NCBI GenBank assembly: GCA_963837445.1
Contig: CAWINK010000002.1
Coordinates: 372,001 to 436,000 of the forward strand
Length of the DNA stretch: 64,000 nucleotides
DNA from: JACVRW01 sp963837445
GTDB lineage: Bacteria; Actinomycetota; Thermoleophilia; Solirubrobacterales; Thermoleophilaceae
Direction: 5' to 3'
In this document: positions 33,740 to 42,323 of the stretch, piece by piece
Layout: each line of letters opens with the position of its first letter
Numbering within the stretch: position 1 is the first letter of the stretch
Made by a program: the position numbers and the translations under genes
The notes under the pieces: model-generated
The model's input: only the letters and a program-made list of their open reading frames with translations
Databases searched by the model: none
What the model was told of the DNA's origin: nothing

Positions 33740-36631
33740 CTATCCCGCGACGCGCAGCACGAGCACCGCTATGTCATCCCGGGGCCGGCCGGCCTGGGAC
33801 AGGACCGCCGCCTCCTCGATCTTGGCGGCGATGGCGTCGGCCCCGGTGCCGGCGCAGGTGGCCACAAGCTCGGCCAGCCGGCGCTCGTCCAAAACCGGGG
33901 AATCGCCCCGGCTCTCGATCACGCCGTCGGTGTAGAAGACGAGCGCGTCGCCCGGCTCGAGCGTGACCGCGCGGTCCTCCAGGTTTGGGTCTGGGACGAC
34001 GCCCAGCAGCGTGCCGGGCACTCCGAGGGTCTCGACGCTGCCGTCGGGATGCAGCAGGAGGGGAAGCGGATGTCCGCCGCACGCCACCCCAACGCGTGCG
34101 CCCACGTCGAGCTTCTCGATGTAGGCGTAGGCGACCGTGCAGAAGCGGCGGTCGTCGCGCTGCCGCAGGAGCGCCTCGTTCAGCACGGCCAGGCTGCGGC
34201 TCGGCAGGTGCTCGCGCATCGCCGCGGCTCGCAGCGTGTAGCGGGCCAGTGCCGTGACCGCCGCGGCGTCCGGGCCCTTGCCGCACACGTCGCCCATCAC
34301 CACCGTCCAGCCATGGTCGCCGGTCTCGAACATGTCGTAGAAGTCGCCGCCCACCTCGTTTCCTTCGCCCGTCGGCCGGAAGCGCGCCGCCACCTCCATG
34401 CCAGGGATGTCCGGCAGCTCCACCGGCAGCAGGCTCTCCTGGAGCGTGCGCGCGATGTACGAGCGCTCGGTGTAGAGGCGGGCATTGTCGACCGCCGTTG
34501 CGCAGCGTCGGCCCAGCTCCTGCGCGAGCTCCACGTCCTGTTCGTCGAAGCGCCGCCCGGAGTTGCCGCTCACGAAGGTGAGCGCGCCGAGTGTGCGCCC
34601 GCGCGTGGTCATGGGCACGATGATCACCGAGCGCATCCCGAACTCACGCAGGATCCGGTAGTGCTCGTCGTCCTGGGCGCCCTCGCGCAGCAGCTCGTCG
34701 GGGATCTCGGGGTAGAACTCGGCCTGGCCGTTCCGGATCACCTGGTAGACGCCGGCCGGCGCGTCCGGGTCGGGCGGGTAGCGTTTGCTCACCTCGAGCG
34801 CCCACTCGCGCACCTCGGGGTCGGCGTGCGCCAGCGCCTTGCGCTCGATCCCTCCGCTGTCGGTCACGAGCTCTACCGCGACCCAGTCGGCCACCTCCGG
34901 CACGGCGAGATTTGCCACCTCCGCGAGTAGCTCGTCGGGGTCGAGCGAAGAGGCGAGCACCTCGGCACTGCGGGCCAGGAAGCGCTGGGCCAGCTCGACG
35001 CGCTTGTGCTCGGTGATGTTCTCGATCACGTTGATCGCCATCGTCACGTTGCCGTCCGCGTCCCGGATCGGCGTGGCCTTGACCGCCGACCAGTTCTCCT
35101 CGCCGGTCTCGCGGACGCGGAAGCGCACCACCGCCTCCGGCGCATCCTCGCCCGAGAGCGCGCGGCGGCCCGGCAGTGCCTCCGGGGGAAAGGGTCTGCC
35201 GTCCTCGTCGAGGATGTCGTAGCGGTCCAGGATCGTGGCGGGCGGGGCGTTCAGCAGCTCCTCCGTCGAGGCGAAGCCGAGCGTCCTGACGGCGGCCTCG
35301 TTGGCGAACAGCAGTCGGCCGTCGGGCCCCTGGGCGGTCACGGCGTCCGCGACCCCCTGGAGGATGGCCTCGAGCTGTGCGCGCCCCTCCTCGCGTTCCT
35401 GCTGCGCCTCGAGGCGCGAGGTGATGTCGCGGATCGTGCCCGTGAACATCGGCGGGTCGGCTTCGGCGATGCGGTTCACGGCCAGCTCCACCGGGAACTC
35501 CTCGCCGTCGGCGCGCTGGCCGGTTAGCTCGAGGCGCCGGCCGAGGATCGTGCTCTCACCGGTCTCCAGGTGGCGGCGCAGGCCGTTGCGATGACGCTCG
35601 CGCAGCGACGGCGGTATCACCAGCACGGCCATCTCCTGGCCGACGGCCGCGTCCTCGGAATAGCCGAATAGCTGCTCGGCGGCGCGGTTGAACTCCACGA
35701 TCCGGCCCTCGTGATCCATCGTGATGACCGCATCCAGGGAGGAGGCGAGAATGGCGCGCTTGCGGGCTTCGCTCACGCGAACGGCTTGCTGGGCGCGCAC
35801 GGCTTCCATGAACTCTCCGATTTGGCGTCCCAGAGCCTCCGTTAGCGCGTACAGCTCGGGGTCACGTTCGCGGATCTCGCGCGAGAACAGCTCGATCACG
35901 CCGATGCGCTCGTCCTCGTTGCGAACCGGAAAGGCCAGCCCGCCCCGCAGGCCCACGGCCCTCAGCTCCTTCTCGCGGATGAAGGCGCCGCTCGCCAGGA
36001 CGTCGCCGAGCCAGCACGGATGGCCCCGCTCCCACACGGTGCCCGGTAGCCCAACCCCGCTGGCCCACGGGAGCTCGCCGCTCACGCGCTCGAACTCCTC
36101 GAAGTTGAGGTCCCGCTCGCGCCAGAGGGCGACGCGGCGCAGCTTCTCGTCGTCCTGCATTGTCCAGAACTGGGCGAGCTCGCGACCGAGCGGCCGGGCG
36201 ATCGCCTCGAGCAGCCGCGGGGCCGCGTCGTCGAAGGTCTCCGACTCGGCGAGCGCCCGCGCCACGCCGTACTGAACCTCCAGGCGGGCCGCGTTACGCT
36301 CGCGCTGGGTGCGAAGGTGCGCGATGACGACCGACACCACGCCGCCCACGGCCACCACGACGATCCCGATCGCGTGCAGGTCGCTGCCGAAGGCGTCGGA
36401 CGCGAGCCCGGCCGGCACCGAGACCACGAGGGCGAGCAGCGCCACGGCGGCGGTGTGACGAGTGGTCGCGCCGGTGGCCGCGATCAGCGGACCCGCCACG
36501 AGCAACTCGGCGAGCACCGCCTCGTCGCCGAGCGCGGCGTCGATGAGAAACACCACGGCCATCACAGCCAGCGCCAGCAGAACCGTCCTGCGGCTGCGGG
36601 CAAGGTCCCCCGAATTCAGATGCGAGCCCAA
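33740..36631 (-). CDS. Membrane sensor PP2C (SpoIIE/RsbU-type) phosphatase with GAF and PAS domains
   Basis: 963 aa. About four membrane segments in residues 15-110 (TVLLALAVMAVVFLIDAAL; AIGIVVVAVGGVVSVVIAHL) and a short coiled coil precede the soluble domains. These are a GAF-like domain (about 125-275), PAS 1 (about 290-400, LASSLDAVITMDHEGRIVEF), PAS 2 (about 410-530), a second GAF (about 545-715) and a PP2C domain (about 735-960). Metal-site aspartates lie in GGDFYDMFE, VVMGDVCGKGPDAA and LVFYTDGVIESRGD. It presumably dephosphorylates an anti-anti-sigma factor in response to envelope or redox signals, opposing the RsbW-like kinase downstream. Confidence 0.9.
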   Translation of the reverse strand: MGSHLNSGDLARSRRTVLLALAVMAVVFLIDAALGDEAVLAELLVAGPLIAATGATTRHTAAVALLALVVSVPAGLASDAFGSDLHAIGIVVVAVGGVVSVVIAHLRTQRERNAARLEVQYGVARALAESETFDDAAPRLLEAIARPLGRELAQFWTMQDDEKLRRVALWRERDLNFEEFERVSGELPWASGVGLPGTVWERGHPCWLGDVLASGAFIREKELRAVGLRGGLAFPVRNEDERIGVIELFSREIRERDPELYALTEALGRQIGEFMEAVRAQQAVRVSEARKRAILASSLDAVITMDHEGRIVEFNRAAEQLFGYSEDAAVGQEMAVLVIPPSLRERHRNGLRRHLETGESTILGRRLELTGQRADGEEFPVELAVNRIAEADPPMFTGTIRDITSRLEAQQEREEGRAQLEAILQGVADAVTAQGPDGRLLFANEAAVRTLGFASTEELLNAPPATILDRYDILDEDGRPFPPEALPGRRALSGEDAPEAVVRFRVRETGEENWSAVKATPIRDADGNVTMAINVIENITEHKRVELAQRFLARSAEVLASSLDPDELLAEVANLAVPEVADWVAVELVTDSGGIERKALAHADPEVREWALEVSKRYPPDPDAPAGVYQVIRNGQAEFYPEIPDELLREGAQDDEHYRILREFGMRSVIIVPMTTRGRTLGALTFVSGNSGRRFDEQDVELAQELGRRCATAVDNARLYTERSYIARTLQESLLPVELPDIPGMEVAARFRPTGEGNEVGGDFYDMFETGDHGWTVVMGDVCGKGPDAAAVTALARYTLRAAAMREHLPSRSLAVLNEALLRQRDDRRFCTVAYAYIEKLDVGARVGVACGGHPLPLLLHPDGSVETLGVPGTLLGVVPDPNLEDRAVTLEPGDALVFYTDGVIESRGDSPVLDERRLAELVATCAGTGADAIAAKIEEAAVLSQAGRPRDDIAVLVLRVAG

Positions 36632-36665
36632 CTTGGGCGAGGATACTGCGCTAGAAAGCCCGGAG

Positions 36666-37370
36666 GTGTCGGTTCAAGACAACGATCCGGAGGGGGTCAC
36701 GCGCGTTCGCGCTGCGAACCCCTCGCCGCTCACTCTGGATGGGACGAACTCGTATGTCGTTGGGGCATGGGTCGTGGATCCGGGGCCGGCTCTTCCTTCG
36801 CATCTCGAGGCGGTGCGGCGGGCCGCCGACGGCGGCATTGAGGGGGTTGTTCTTACGCACTCTCATGCTGATCACGCCGAGGGGGCCGAGCTGTTGGGCG
36901 CGCCCGTCACGCTTCCGGTCGACGGCGAGGCGGTGGGGCCGTTTCGTGCGCTCGGCACGCCCGGGCACTCCGCCGACAGCGTCTGCTTGCTCGTCGGTGC
37001 TGTCTGCTTCACGGGCGACACCGTGCTCGGGGAGGGCAGCGTGTTCATCGCGCCCGGCGAGGGCTCCCTGTCCGCCTACCTCGACTCCCTTCGCCGCCTG
37101 CGCGAGCTCGATCTGGAGGTGCTCTGCCCAGGGCACGGCCCCTACGTCCGCGACCCCGCCGCAAAGCTCGACGAGTACATCGCCCACCGGCTCGACCGCG
37201 AGCGCCGGCTCGTGGAGGCCCTGGAGTCCGGGCTTCGCAGCCGCGACGAGCTGCTCGACACGGTCTGGTCCGAGGCGCCCGCGGAGCTCCGCCCGGCCGC
37301 CGCCCTGACGCTCGCAGCGCACCTGGAAAAGCTCAGTGAAGAGGGCCGGCTGCCCAGCGACGCCGGCTAA
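36666..37370 (+). CDS. MBL-fold metallo-hydrolase (LACTB2-like)
   Basis: 234 aa from GTG 36666; upstream in-frame codons are antisense to the sensor gene and lack family similarity. The metal motif VVLTHSHADHAEGAELL (HxHxDH) is near residues 60-76, then GTPGHSADSVCLLVG, CFTGDTVLGEGSVF and LCPGHGPYVRDP. After the lactamase fold comes a winged-helix-like C-terminus (HRLDRERRLVEALESGLRSR). This matches the LACTB2/beta-lactamase-like hydrolases that act on RNA or thioesters. Substrate unknown. It is divergent from the sensor phosphatase, 34 nt between start codons. Confidence 0.88.
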   Translation: MSVQDNDPEGVTRVRAANPSPLTLDGTNSYVVGAWVVDPGPALPSHLEAVRRAADGGIEGVVLTHSHADHAEGAELLGAPVTLPVDGEAVGPFRALGTPGHSADSVCLLVGAVCFTGDTVLGEGSVFIAPGEGSLSAYLDSLRRLRELDLEVLCPGHGPYVRDPAAKLDEYIAHRLDRERRLVEALESGLRSRDELLDTVWSEAPAELRPAAALTLAAHLEKLSEEGRLPSDAG

Positions 37371-37385
37371 CCCGGGGCGAACCTC

Positions 37386-37435
37386 CACTCCATCTCACTT
37401 AGCCCCGGATATGCGGGGCAAATCTGGATGGAGTG
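37386..37435. repeat. Bipartite hairpin with symmetric 7/7 internal loop, upstream of AbiEi-like gene
   Basis: CACTCCATC, 7 nt, GCCCCG, 6-nt loop, CGGGGC, 7 nt, GATGGAGTG. It ends 2 nt before the ATG of the AbiEi/DUF559 gene and 16 nt after the MBL gene. It may be a terminator or the operator/leader of the antitoxin-like gene. Confidence 0.75.
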
Positions 37436-37437
37436 CG

Positions 37438-38313
37438 ATGGATCGGGCGATCGCGGCGTTGGCGGAAAGCCAGCACGGGGTGGTGAGCCGGGCGCAGTTG
37501 TTAGAGCTTGGCGCCGGTGCAGGGGCGATCGACCGCAGGCTGAAGCGTGAATTGCTCTGCCCAGTGCAGCGCGGCGTCTACACGATTGGCCCTCGGCACC
37601 TCACCCAGCACGGGCGCTGGATGGCGGCCGTGCTCGCGTACGGGCCCGGCGCCGCGCTCAGCCATCGGGCCGCCGCTGCGCTCTGGGGCATGCGCGGCGG
37701 TTCGTGGGTGGAGGTGACCGTGCCAAGCGGGCGGCACGGCAGAAACGGAATCCATGTGCATCGCAGCAAGCTTCCAGAGGACGAACGCACCACGCACCGA
37801 GGCATACCGACCACGACGGTGCCAAGAACACTCCTCGACCTCAGTGCCGTAGTTGGAAATCGCCACCTGCGTGGCGCGCTGCGCGAGGCTGAGCACCTGA
37901 GACTCACCGACCCGCTCTCACTGCATGACCTCATCGCCCGCTACCCCCGCCGGCCAGGCCTCAAGGCCATCAAGGCCCTGCTCAGCGAGGCCAGCATCGG
38001 CGCCAGGATCATCCGCAGCGAGCTCGAAGAGCGCTTTCAGGACTTCCTCATCAGCATCGGCCTCCCGCTTCCGCAGACGAACGTGGTCATCGAGGGCTTC
38101 GAGGTCGACTGCGTGTGGCCGGAGCAGCGCCTCATCGTCGAGCTCGACGGCCACGCGACCCACTCGCCCACCTACGCCTTCGAGCTCGACCGTGCGCGTG
38201 ACCGCAGGCTCGAGGCGGCCGGCTGGCGCGTGATCCGCATCACCTGGCGGCAACTCGAGCGGGAGGCCGACCTGGTCGAGACGGATCTGCGGCGGCTGCT
38301 CCTGCGCGGCTAA
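37438..38313 (+). CDS. AbiEi-type antitoxin-domain protein fused to DUF559 nuclease-like domain
   Basis: 291 aa from ATG 37438. The N-terminal AbiEi_4-like winged helix (AIAALAESQHGVVSRAQLLE, then RRLKRELLCPVQRGVYTIG) is followed by the antitoxin body (ALSHRAAAALWGMRG, GIHVHRSKLPEDERTTHRGI, TTTVPRTLLDLSAVVGNRHL). The C-terminal DUF559/VSR-like PD-(D/E)XK fold (SELEERFQDFLISIGLPLPQ, EVDCVWPEQRLIVELDG, RLEAAGWRVIRITWRQL) keeps acidic residues expected of a nuclease. No toxin partner adjoins it. Codon use is odd for this genome (TTG TTA in the first 25 codons), and a strong inverted repeat lies directly upstream; both suggest transfer and self-regulation. Solo copies are common in actinobacteria. 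Confidence 0.85.
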   Translation: MDRAIAALAESQHGVVSRAQLLELGAGAGAIDRRLKRELLCPVQRGVYTIGPRHLTQHGRWMAAVLAYGPGAALSHRAAAALWGMRGGSWVEVTVPSGRHGRNGIHVHRSKLPEDERTTHRGIPTTTVPRTLLDLSAVVGNRHLRGALREAEHLRLTDPLSLHDLIARYPRRPGLKAIKALLSEASIGARIIRSELEERFQDFLISIGLPLPQTNVVIEGFEVDCVWPEQRLIVELDGHATHSPTYAFELDRARDRRLEAAGWRVIRITWRQLEREADLVETDLRRLLLRG

Positions 38314-38326
38314 CCTTCCTCCGCGC

Positions 38327-38887
38327 ATGATCAGCACCAACCAATTCAAGAACGGGACTCACATCGAGGTCGACGGCACGATCTTCCGGATCGTCGACTT
38401 CCAGCACGTCAAGCCCGGCAAGGGTGGCGCGTTCGTTCGCACCAAGCTGAAGCGGGTGGACGACGGCGCCGCGATCGACAAGACGTTCCGGGCGGGCGAG
38501 AAGTTCCGGCCGGTGCGGACCGAGTCGCGCACGATGACCTTCCTCTACACCGACGGCACCGATGCCCACTTCATGGACACACAGAACTACGAGCAGATGG
38601 CCATACCGGAGGAGTCGGTGGCCGAGTCGCTCAAGTGGGTCCTGCCGAACGAAGCGGTCGAGATGCTCTACGTCGACGAGTCGCCGACCGACATCCAGGT
38701 GCCGAGCGCCGTGGAGCTGGGCGTTGCCGAGACCGAGCCTGGGCTCCGCGGCGACACCGCGAGCGGCGGCGGCGACAAGCCCGCCACGCTCGAATCCGGC
38801 GTCGTGGTGCGCGTGCCGCTCTTCGTGAACGTGGGCGACCGCGTGCGCGTGGACACCCGCTCCGGCGAATACGTCTCGCGCGCGTGA
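38327..38887 (+). CDS. efp: Elongation factor P
   Basis: 186 aa with the three beta domains of EF-P. ISTNQFKNGTHIEVDGTIFR starts domain I, and VKPGKGGAFVRTKLK holds the tip lysine (in PGKGG) that is modified in some bacteria. RTMTFLYTDGTDAHFMDT starts domain II, and the C-terminal signature is FVNVGDRVRVDTRSGEYVSR. It rescues ribosomes stalled at polyproline, of use for the many Pro-rich proteins here. ATG 38327 lies 13 nt after the upstream stop; nusB follows 7 nt after its own stop, beginning efp-nusB-xseB-ispA-dxs. Confidence 0.96.
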   Translation: MISTNQFKNGTHIEVDGTIFRIVDFQHVKPGKGGAFVRTKLKRVDDGAAIDKTFRAGEKFRPVRTESRTMTFLYTDGTDAHFMDTQNYEQMAIPEESVAESLKWVLPNEAVEMLYVDESPTDIQVPSAVELGVAETEPGLRGDTASGGGDKPATLESGVVVRVPLFVNVGDRVRVDTRSGEYVSRA

Positions 38888-38894
38888 GGCCGCA

Positions 38895-39275
38895 GTGTCC
38901 AGGCGCACCGACCAGCGAAGGGCCGCCGTCGTGGCCCTGTACCAGGCCGACGTGACCGGCCGGCCAGCTGCCGATCTGGTGGAGCGCGGCGCCGCGCCGT
39001 TCACGCGCGAGCTGGTCGAGGGCGTGGAGGCCGAGCGCGGCGAGCTCGACGAGTCGATCGCGCGCCACGCCACCGGCTGGTCGCTCGACCGCATCGCCCC
39101 GCTCGAGCGCAACATCCTGCGCGTGGCGGTCCACGAGCTGCGCAGCCGCTCTGACGTGCCGGACGAGGTGGCGATCGACGAGGCCGTGGAGGCTGCGAAG
39201 GAGCTCTGCTCCGCGGACGCGCCCGGCTTCGTGAACGGGATCCTCGGTGCTGTGCAGAGGGAGCAGGTGGCATGA
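38895..39275 (+). CDS. nusB: Transcription antitermination protein NusB
   Basis: 126 aa, all-helical. RRTDQRRAAVVALYQADVTG at the N-terminus, then SLDRIAPLERNILRVAVHEL and VPDEVAIDEAVEAAKELCSA, which are diagnostic, ending FVNGILGAVQRE. NusB with NusE/S10 binds boxA in rRNA leaders and prevents premature termination. GTG 38895 follows efp closely, and the stop overlaps the next ATG (ATGA). Confidence 0.94.
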   Translation: MSRRTDQRRAAVVALYQADVTGRPAADLVERGAAPFTRELVEGVEAERGELDESIARHATGWSLDRIAPLERNILRVAVHELRSRSDVPDEVAIDEAVEAAKELCSADAPGFVNGILGAVQREQVA

Positions 39276-39472
39276 GCAGGCCGGAGACACTGAGCGCGCT
39301 CGCCGAGGAGCTCGAGGCCGTGGCGGACAAGCTGCGAGCAGACGCGGTCGACTCGGACGAGGCCGCCGACCTCGTGGAGCGCTGTGCCGAGATCGCCGCG
39401 CGTCTCGGCGCGGAGATCGACTCACGGGCGCGCGGCGCGAGCGAGTCGGAGGGCCAGGAGCGGCTCCTTTGA
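39272..39472 (+). CDS. xseB: Exonuclease VII small subunit-like protein
   Basis: 66 aa, a predicted helical hairpin: LSALAEELEAVADKLRADAV, then DLVERCAEIAARLGAEIDSR. XseB proteins are short, helical and show exactly this pattern (E-L-E-x-I-V-x-x-L, then C-x-x-L-x-x-A). The place between nusB and ispA is the classic position of xseB. No xseA is in the window, so the call rests on pattern and order. ATG overlaps nusB; the stop overlaps the TTG of ispA (TTGA). Confidence 0.6.
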   Translation: MSRPETLSALAEELEAVADKLRADAVDSDEAADLVERCAEIAARLGAEIDSRARGASESEGQERLL

Positions 39473-40383
39473 CGTCAACCGGCACGGCGGCCTACCCGGT
39501 CGAGCTTCAGGAGAGGGTGGACGAGTACCTGGAGGGGCTCCGCTTCGCCGCGGAACCCGGCACGGCCCGCCTCGAGGAGGCCATGCGCTACTCGCTGCTC
39601 GCCGGGGGCAAGCGCATCCGCCCGGTGCTCGCGCTCGCGACCGCCGAGGCGCTCGGCCGGCAGGCCGACGAGGTACTTCCACTCGCCGCGGCCATCGAGA
39701 TGATCCACACCTACTCGCTGATCCACGACGACCTCCCTGCCATGGACGACGACGAGCTGCGCCGAGGCCAGCCCACGTGTCACGTGGCCTTCGGCGAGGA
39801 CGTGGCGATCCTCGCGGGCGACGGCCTCTTCGCGGAGGCGCTCGGCCTCGCGCTCGCCGAGCAGCAGGGCGAGCCGGCCCATGTGCTCGCCGCAGTCCGG
39901 GAGCTCGTGACCGCCGCCGGCACCCATGGGATGGTCGGCGGGCAGTTCCTCGACGTGGCGGGCGGAGAGGCTCCTGACCCGCGAGCGGGCGGTGCCCGCG
40001 AGCCCACGTTCTCCCTGCGCCGACTGCACGAGCTGAAGACCGGCGCGCTGATCGCCGCGTCGGTCGGCTGCATCCTCGCGCTCGAGGGCTTGGACGGACC
40101 TGCCACAATCCCGTTCCGGCGCTTCGCGGCCGAGCTTGGCGTGGTCTTCCAGATCGTCGACGACGTCCTCGACGTGACGGGGAACGAGGCAGAGCTCGGC
40201 AAGCCGCGCGGCTCCGACGAACGCCACGGAAAGGCGACCTATGTGAGTGTGTTCGGCTTGGACCGGGCACGGGAGTTGGCGAAGGAAACGCACGCCTCAG
40301 CCAGGGCCGCACTCGCGGAGGCCGAGGGCGCCACAGGCCGGCTCGGCCAGATCGCGGACTACATCCTCACGCGCACGACATGA
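39469..40383 (+). CDS. ispA: Polyprenyl (farnesyl/geranylgeranyl) diphosphate synthase
   Basis: 304 aa from TTG 39469, overlapping the xseB stop. First aspartate-rich motif in IHDDLPAMDDDELRRGQPT near 84-102, second in FQIVDDVLDVTGNEAELGKP near 228-247; also GGKRIRPVLALATAEAL near 44-60. Chain length cannot be set from sequence with certainty. It supplies prenyl diphosphates and is paired with dxs for the MEP pathway. A Gly/Ala/Pro-rich stretch near residues 166-180 (GGEAPDPRAGGAREPT) is longer than usual, and its DNA has a GCGGGC/GCCCGC palindrome. The stop overlaps dxs (ATGA). Confidence 0.93.
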   Translation: MTSTGTAAYPVELQERVDEYLEGLRFAAEPGTARLEEAMRYSLLAGGKRIRPVLALATAEALGRQADEVLPLAAAIEMIHTYSLIHDDLPAMDDDELRRGQPTCHVAFGEDVAILAGDGLFAEALGLALAEQQGEPAHVLAAVRELVTAAGTHGMVGGQFLDVAGGEAPDPRAGGAREPTFSLRRLHELKTGALIAASVGCILALEGLDGPATIPFRRFAAELGVVFQIVDDVLDVTGNEAELGKPRGSDERHGKATYVSVFGLDRARELAKETHASARAALAEAEGATGRLGQIADYILTRTT

Positions 40384-42323
40384 CCAAGCTCCTCGACAAA
40401 ATCGACAGCCCGGCCGACCTGAAGGGCCTCGACGACGAGCAGCTCATGCAGGTCGCGCAGGAGGTCCGCGAGCTGATCATCGACACGATCGGCGAGATCG
40501 GCGGACACTTCGGGGCGAACCTCGGCGCGTGCGAGATCGCCGTGGCGATCCACTCGCTGCTCGACTCCCCGCGCGACAAGGTGCTCTGGGACGTGGGCCA
40601 CCAGGCCTACCCGCACAAGGTCCTCACCGGCCGCCGCGACGAGCTGCACACCATCCGCAAGTACGACGGACTCGCGCCCTTCTGCGCCATTCACGAGTCG
40701 GAGCACGACATCATGGGCGCGGGCCACGCCTCCACCAGCGTGTCCTACGCGGTCGGCATCAAGGAGGCCATGCGCCGCGGCGTGGCTCCCGACGGCAAGG
40801 TCGTGGCGGTGATCGGCGACGGCGCGCTCACCGGCGGCGTCTCGTTCGAGGCTCTGCTCAACGCGGGCGGCATGGACATGCCGATGGTCATCGTGGTGAA
40901 CGACAACGGCATGTCGATCGCCCCGAACGTCGGCGCGCTGTCGCGGCTCTTCAACCGGATGCGCCTGAACCCGAAGCTGTACCACGCGCGCGAGGATGCC
41001 GAGGAGACGCTCACCAGGCTGCCCGCGGGAATCGGCAGCAAGATCGAGCGGCTCGGGCCGATCCTGAAGGAGTCGCTGAAGGCGTACTGGGCGCCGGGGC
41101 TCTTCTTCGAGGAGCTCGACCTCGCCTATGTGGGAGTGATCGACGGCCACGACGTGAAGGCGCTCCGCCAAGCGATCGGCGAGGCCCTGGAGGCCGAGCG
41201 GCCGGTTGTGGTGCACTGCAAGACCGTGAAGGGCAAGGGCTTCGTGCCCGCCGAGGAGGGCGGGCTCGAGGGCATGGAGAAGTGGCACGCCGCCAAGCCC
41301 GGGTCGATCGTGAACGGCAGCGCGGCACCCACGAAGAAGCCGAGCCGGAGCACCAAGTTCTCGAAGGCGGCCCCGCCTCAGTACACCACCGTGTTCGGCG
41401 AGGCGCTCGTGGAGGAGTGCCGCCGCGACGAGCGCGTGATGGGCATCACCGCCGCGATGAACTCGGGCACCGGGCTCAACCTGCTCCAGAAGGCCCTGCC
41501 CGATCGCTACTACGACGTGGGCATCGCCGAGCAGCACGCGGTGCTGTTCGCCGCTGGGCTCGCGCTCGAGGGAGCGAAGCCGGTCGCGGCGATCTACTCG
41601 ACCTTCCTCCAGCGCGGCTACGACCAGATCGTGCACGACGTCTGCCTCCAGAAGCTGAACGTGGTGTTCGCGATGGATCGCGCCGGCCTCGTGGGCGACG
41701 ACGGCCCCACCCACCACGGAGCCTTCGACATCTCCTACCTGCGCTGCCTGCCGCACATGGTCCAGATGGCCCCGCGCGACGAGGCCGCGCTCGTGAACAT
41801 GCTGCACACCGCCCTCCTCTACGACGACGGCCCGATCGCGTTGCGCTACCCGCGCGGCGAGGCTGAGGGCGTGGCGCTCCCGGTGCGCCCCGAGCCGATC
41901 GAGATCGGACGTGGCGAGCTCCTGCGCGAGGGCGAGACCGTGGCGCTGCTCGGCTACGGCTACGGAGCGAGCGTGGCACTCGGCGCCGCCGACAGGCTCG
42001 CGGAGCACGGGATCGATGCCACCGTGGCGGACGCCCGCTTCGCCAAGCCGCTCGACGCCGAGCTGGTGGAGCGCCTCGCGGCCGAGCACGACCTGCTCGT
42101 GACCGTGGAGGAGAACGTGCTCGCCGGCGGCTTCGGCTCAGGCGTGCTGGAGCACCTCGCCGATCACGACCTGATCGGGGGCACGCGCGTGATGCGCTTC
42201 GGCCTCCCCGACCGCTACGTGACCCACGGCAAGCCCGCGCTGCTGCGCGAGGAGGTCGGGCTCACGCCCGAGGCCGTGGCCGAGCGGGTGGCTCAGGCCG
42301 TGCTCGAGCCCTCGCTGGCCTAG
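40380..42323 (+). CDS. dxs: 1-deoxy-D-xylulose-5-phosphate synthase
   Basis: 647 aa. Thiamine diphosphate enzyme joining pyruvate and glyceraldehyde 3-phosphate, first step of the MEP isoprenoid pathway. VLWDVGHQAYPHKVLTGR, GAGHASTSVSYAVGIKEA, VAVIGDGALTGGVSFEALLN (ThDP/Mg motif GDG near 143), MNSGTGLNLLQKALPDRYYD, GIAEQHAVLFAAGLALEGAK (catalytic Glu) and DRAGLVGDDGPTHHGAFD are all visible. ATG overlaps ispA. Converges with a 4-nt overlap on the M42 peptidase gene. Confidence 0.96.
   Translation: MTKLLDKIDSPADLKGLDDEQLMQVAQEVRELIIDTIGEIGGHFGANLGACEIAVAIHSLLDSPRDKVLWDVGHQAYPHKVLTGRRDELHTIRKYDGLAPFCAIHESEHDIMGAGHASTSVSYAVGIKEAMRRGVAPDGKVVAVIGDGALTGGVSFEALLNAGGMDMPMVIVVNDNGMSIAPNVGALSRLFNRMRLNPKLYHAREDAEETLTRLPAGIGSKIERLGPILKESLKAYWAPGLFFEELDLAYVGVIDGHDVKALRQAIGEALEAERPVVVHCKTVKGKGFVPAEEGGLEGMEKWHAAKPGSIVNGSAAPTKKPSRSTKFSKAAPPQYTTVFGEALVEECRRDERVMGITAAMNSGTGLNLLQKALPDRYYDVGIAEQHAVLFAAGLALEGAKPVAAIYSTFLQRGYDQIVHDVCLQKLNVVFAMDRAGLVGDDGPTHHGAFDISYLRCLPHMVQMAPRDEAALVNMLHTALLYDDGPIALRYPRGEAEGVALPVRPEPIEIGRGELLREGETVALLGYGYGASVALGAADRLAEHGIDATVADARFAKPLDAELVERLAAEHDLLVTVEENVLAGGFGSGVLEHLADHDLIGGTRVMRFGLPDRYVTHGKPALLREEVGLTPEAVAERVAQAVLEPSLA

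Noticed and set aside
37387..37438. IS or MITE end upstream of the AbiEi-like gene
   Set aside because: No transposase, no target-site duplication visible; better described as a hairpin.
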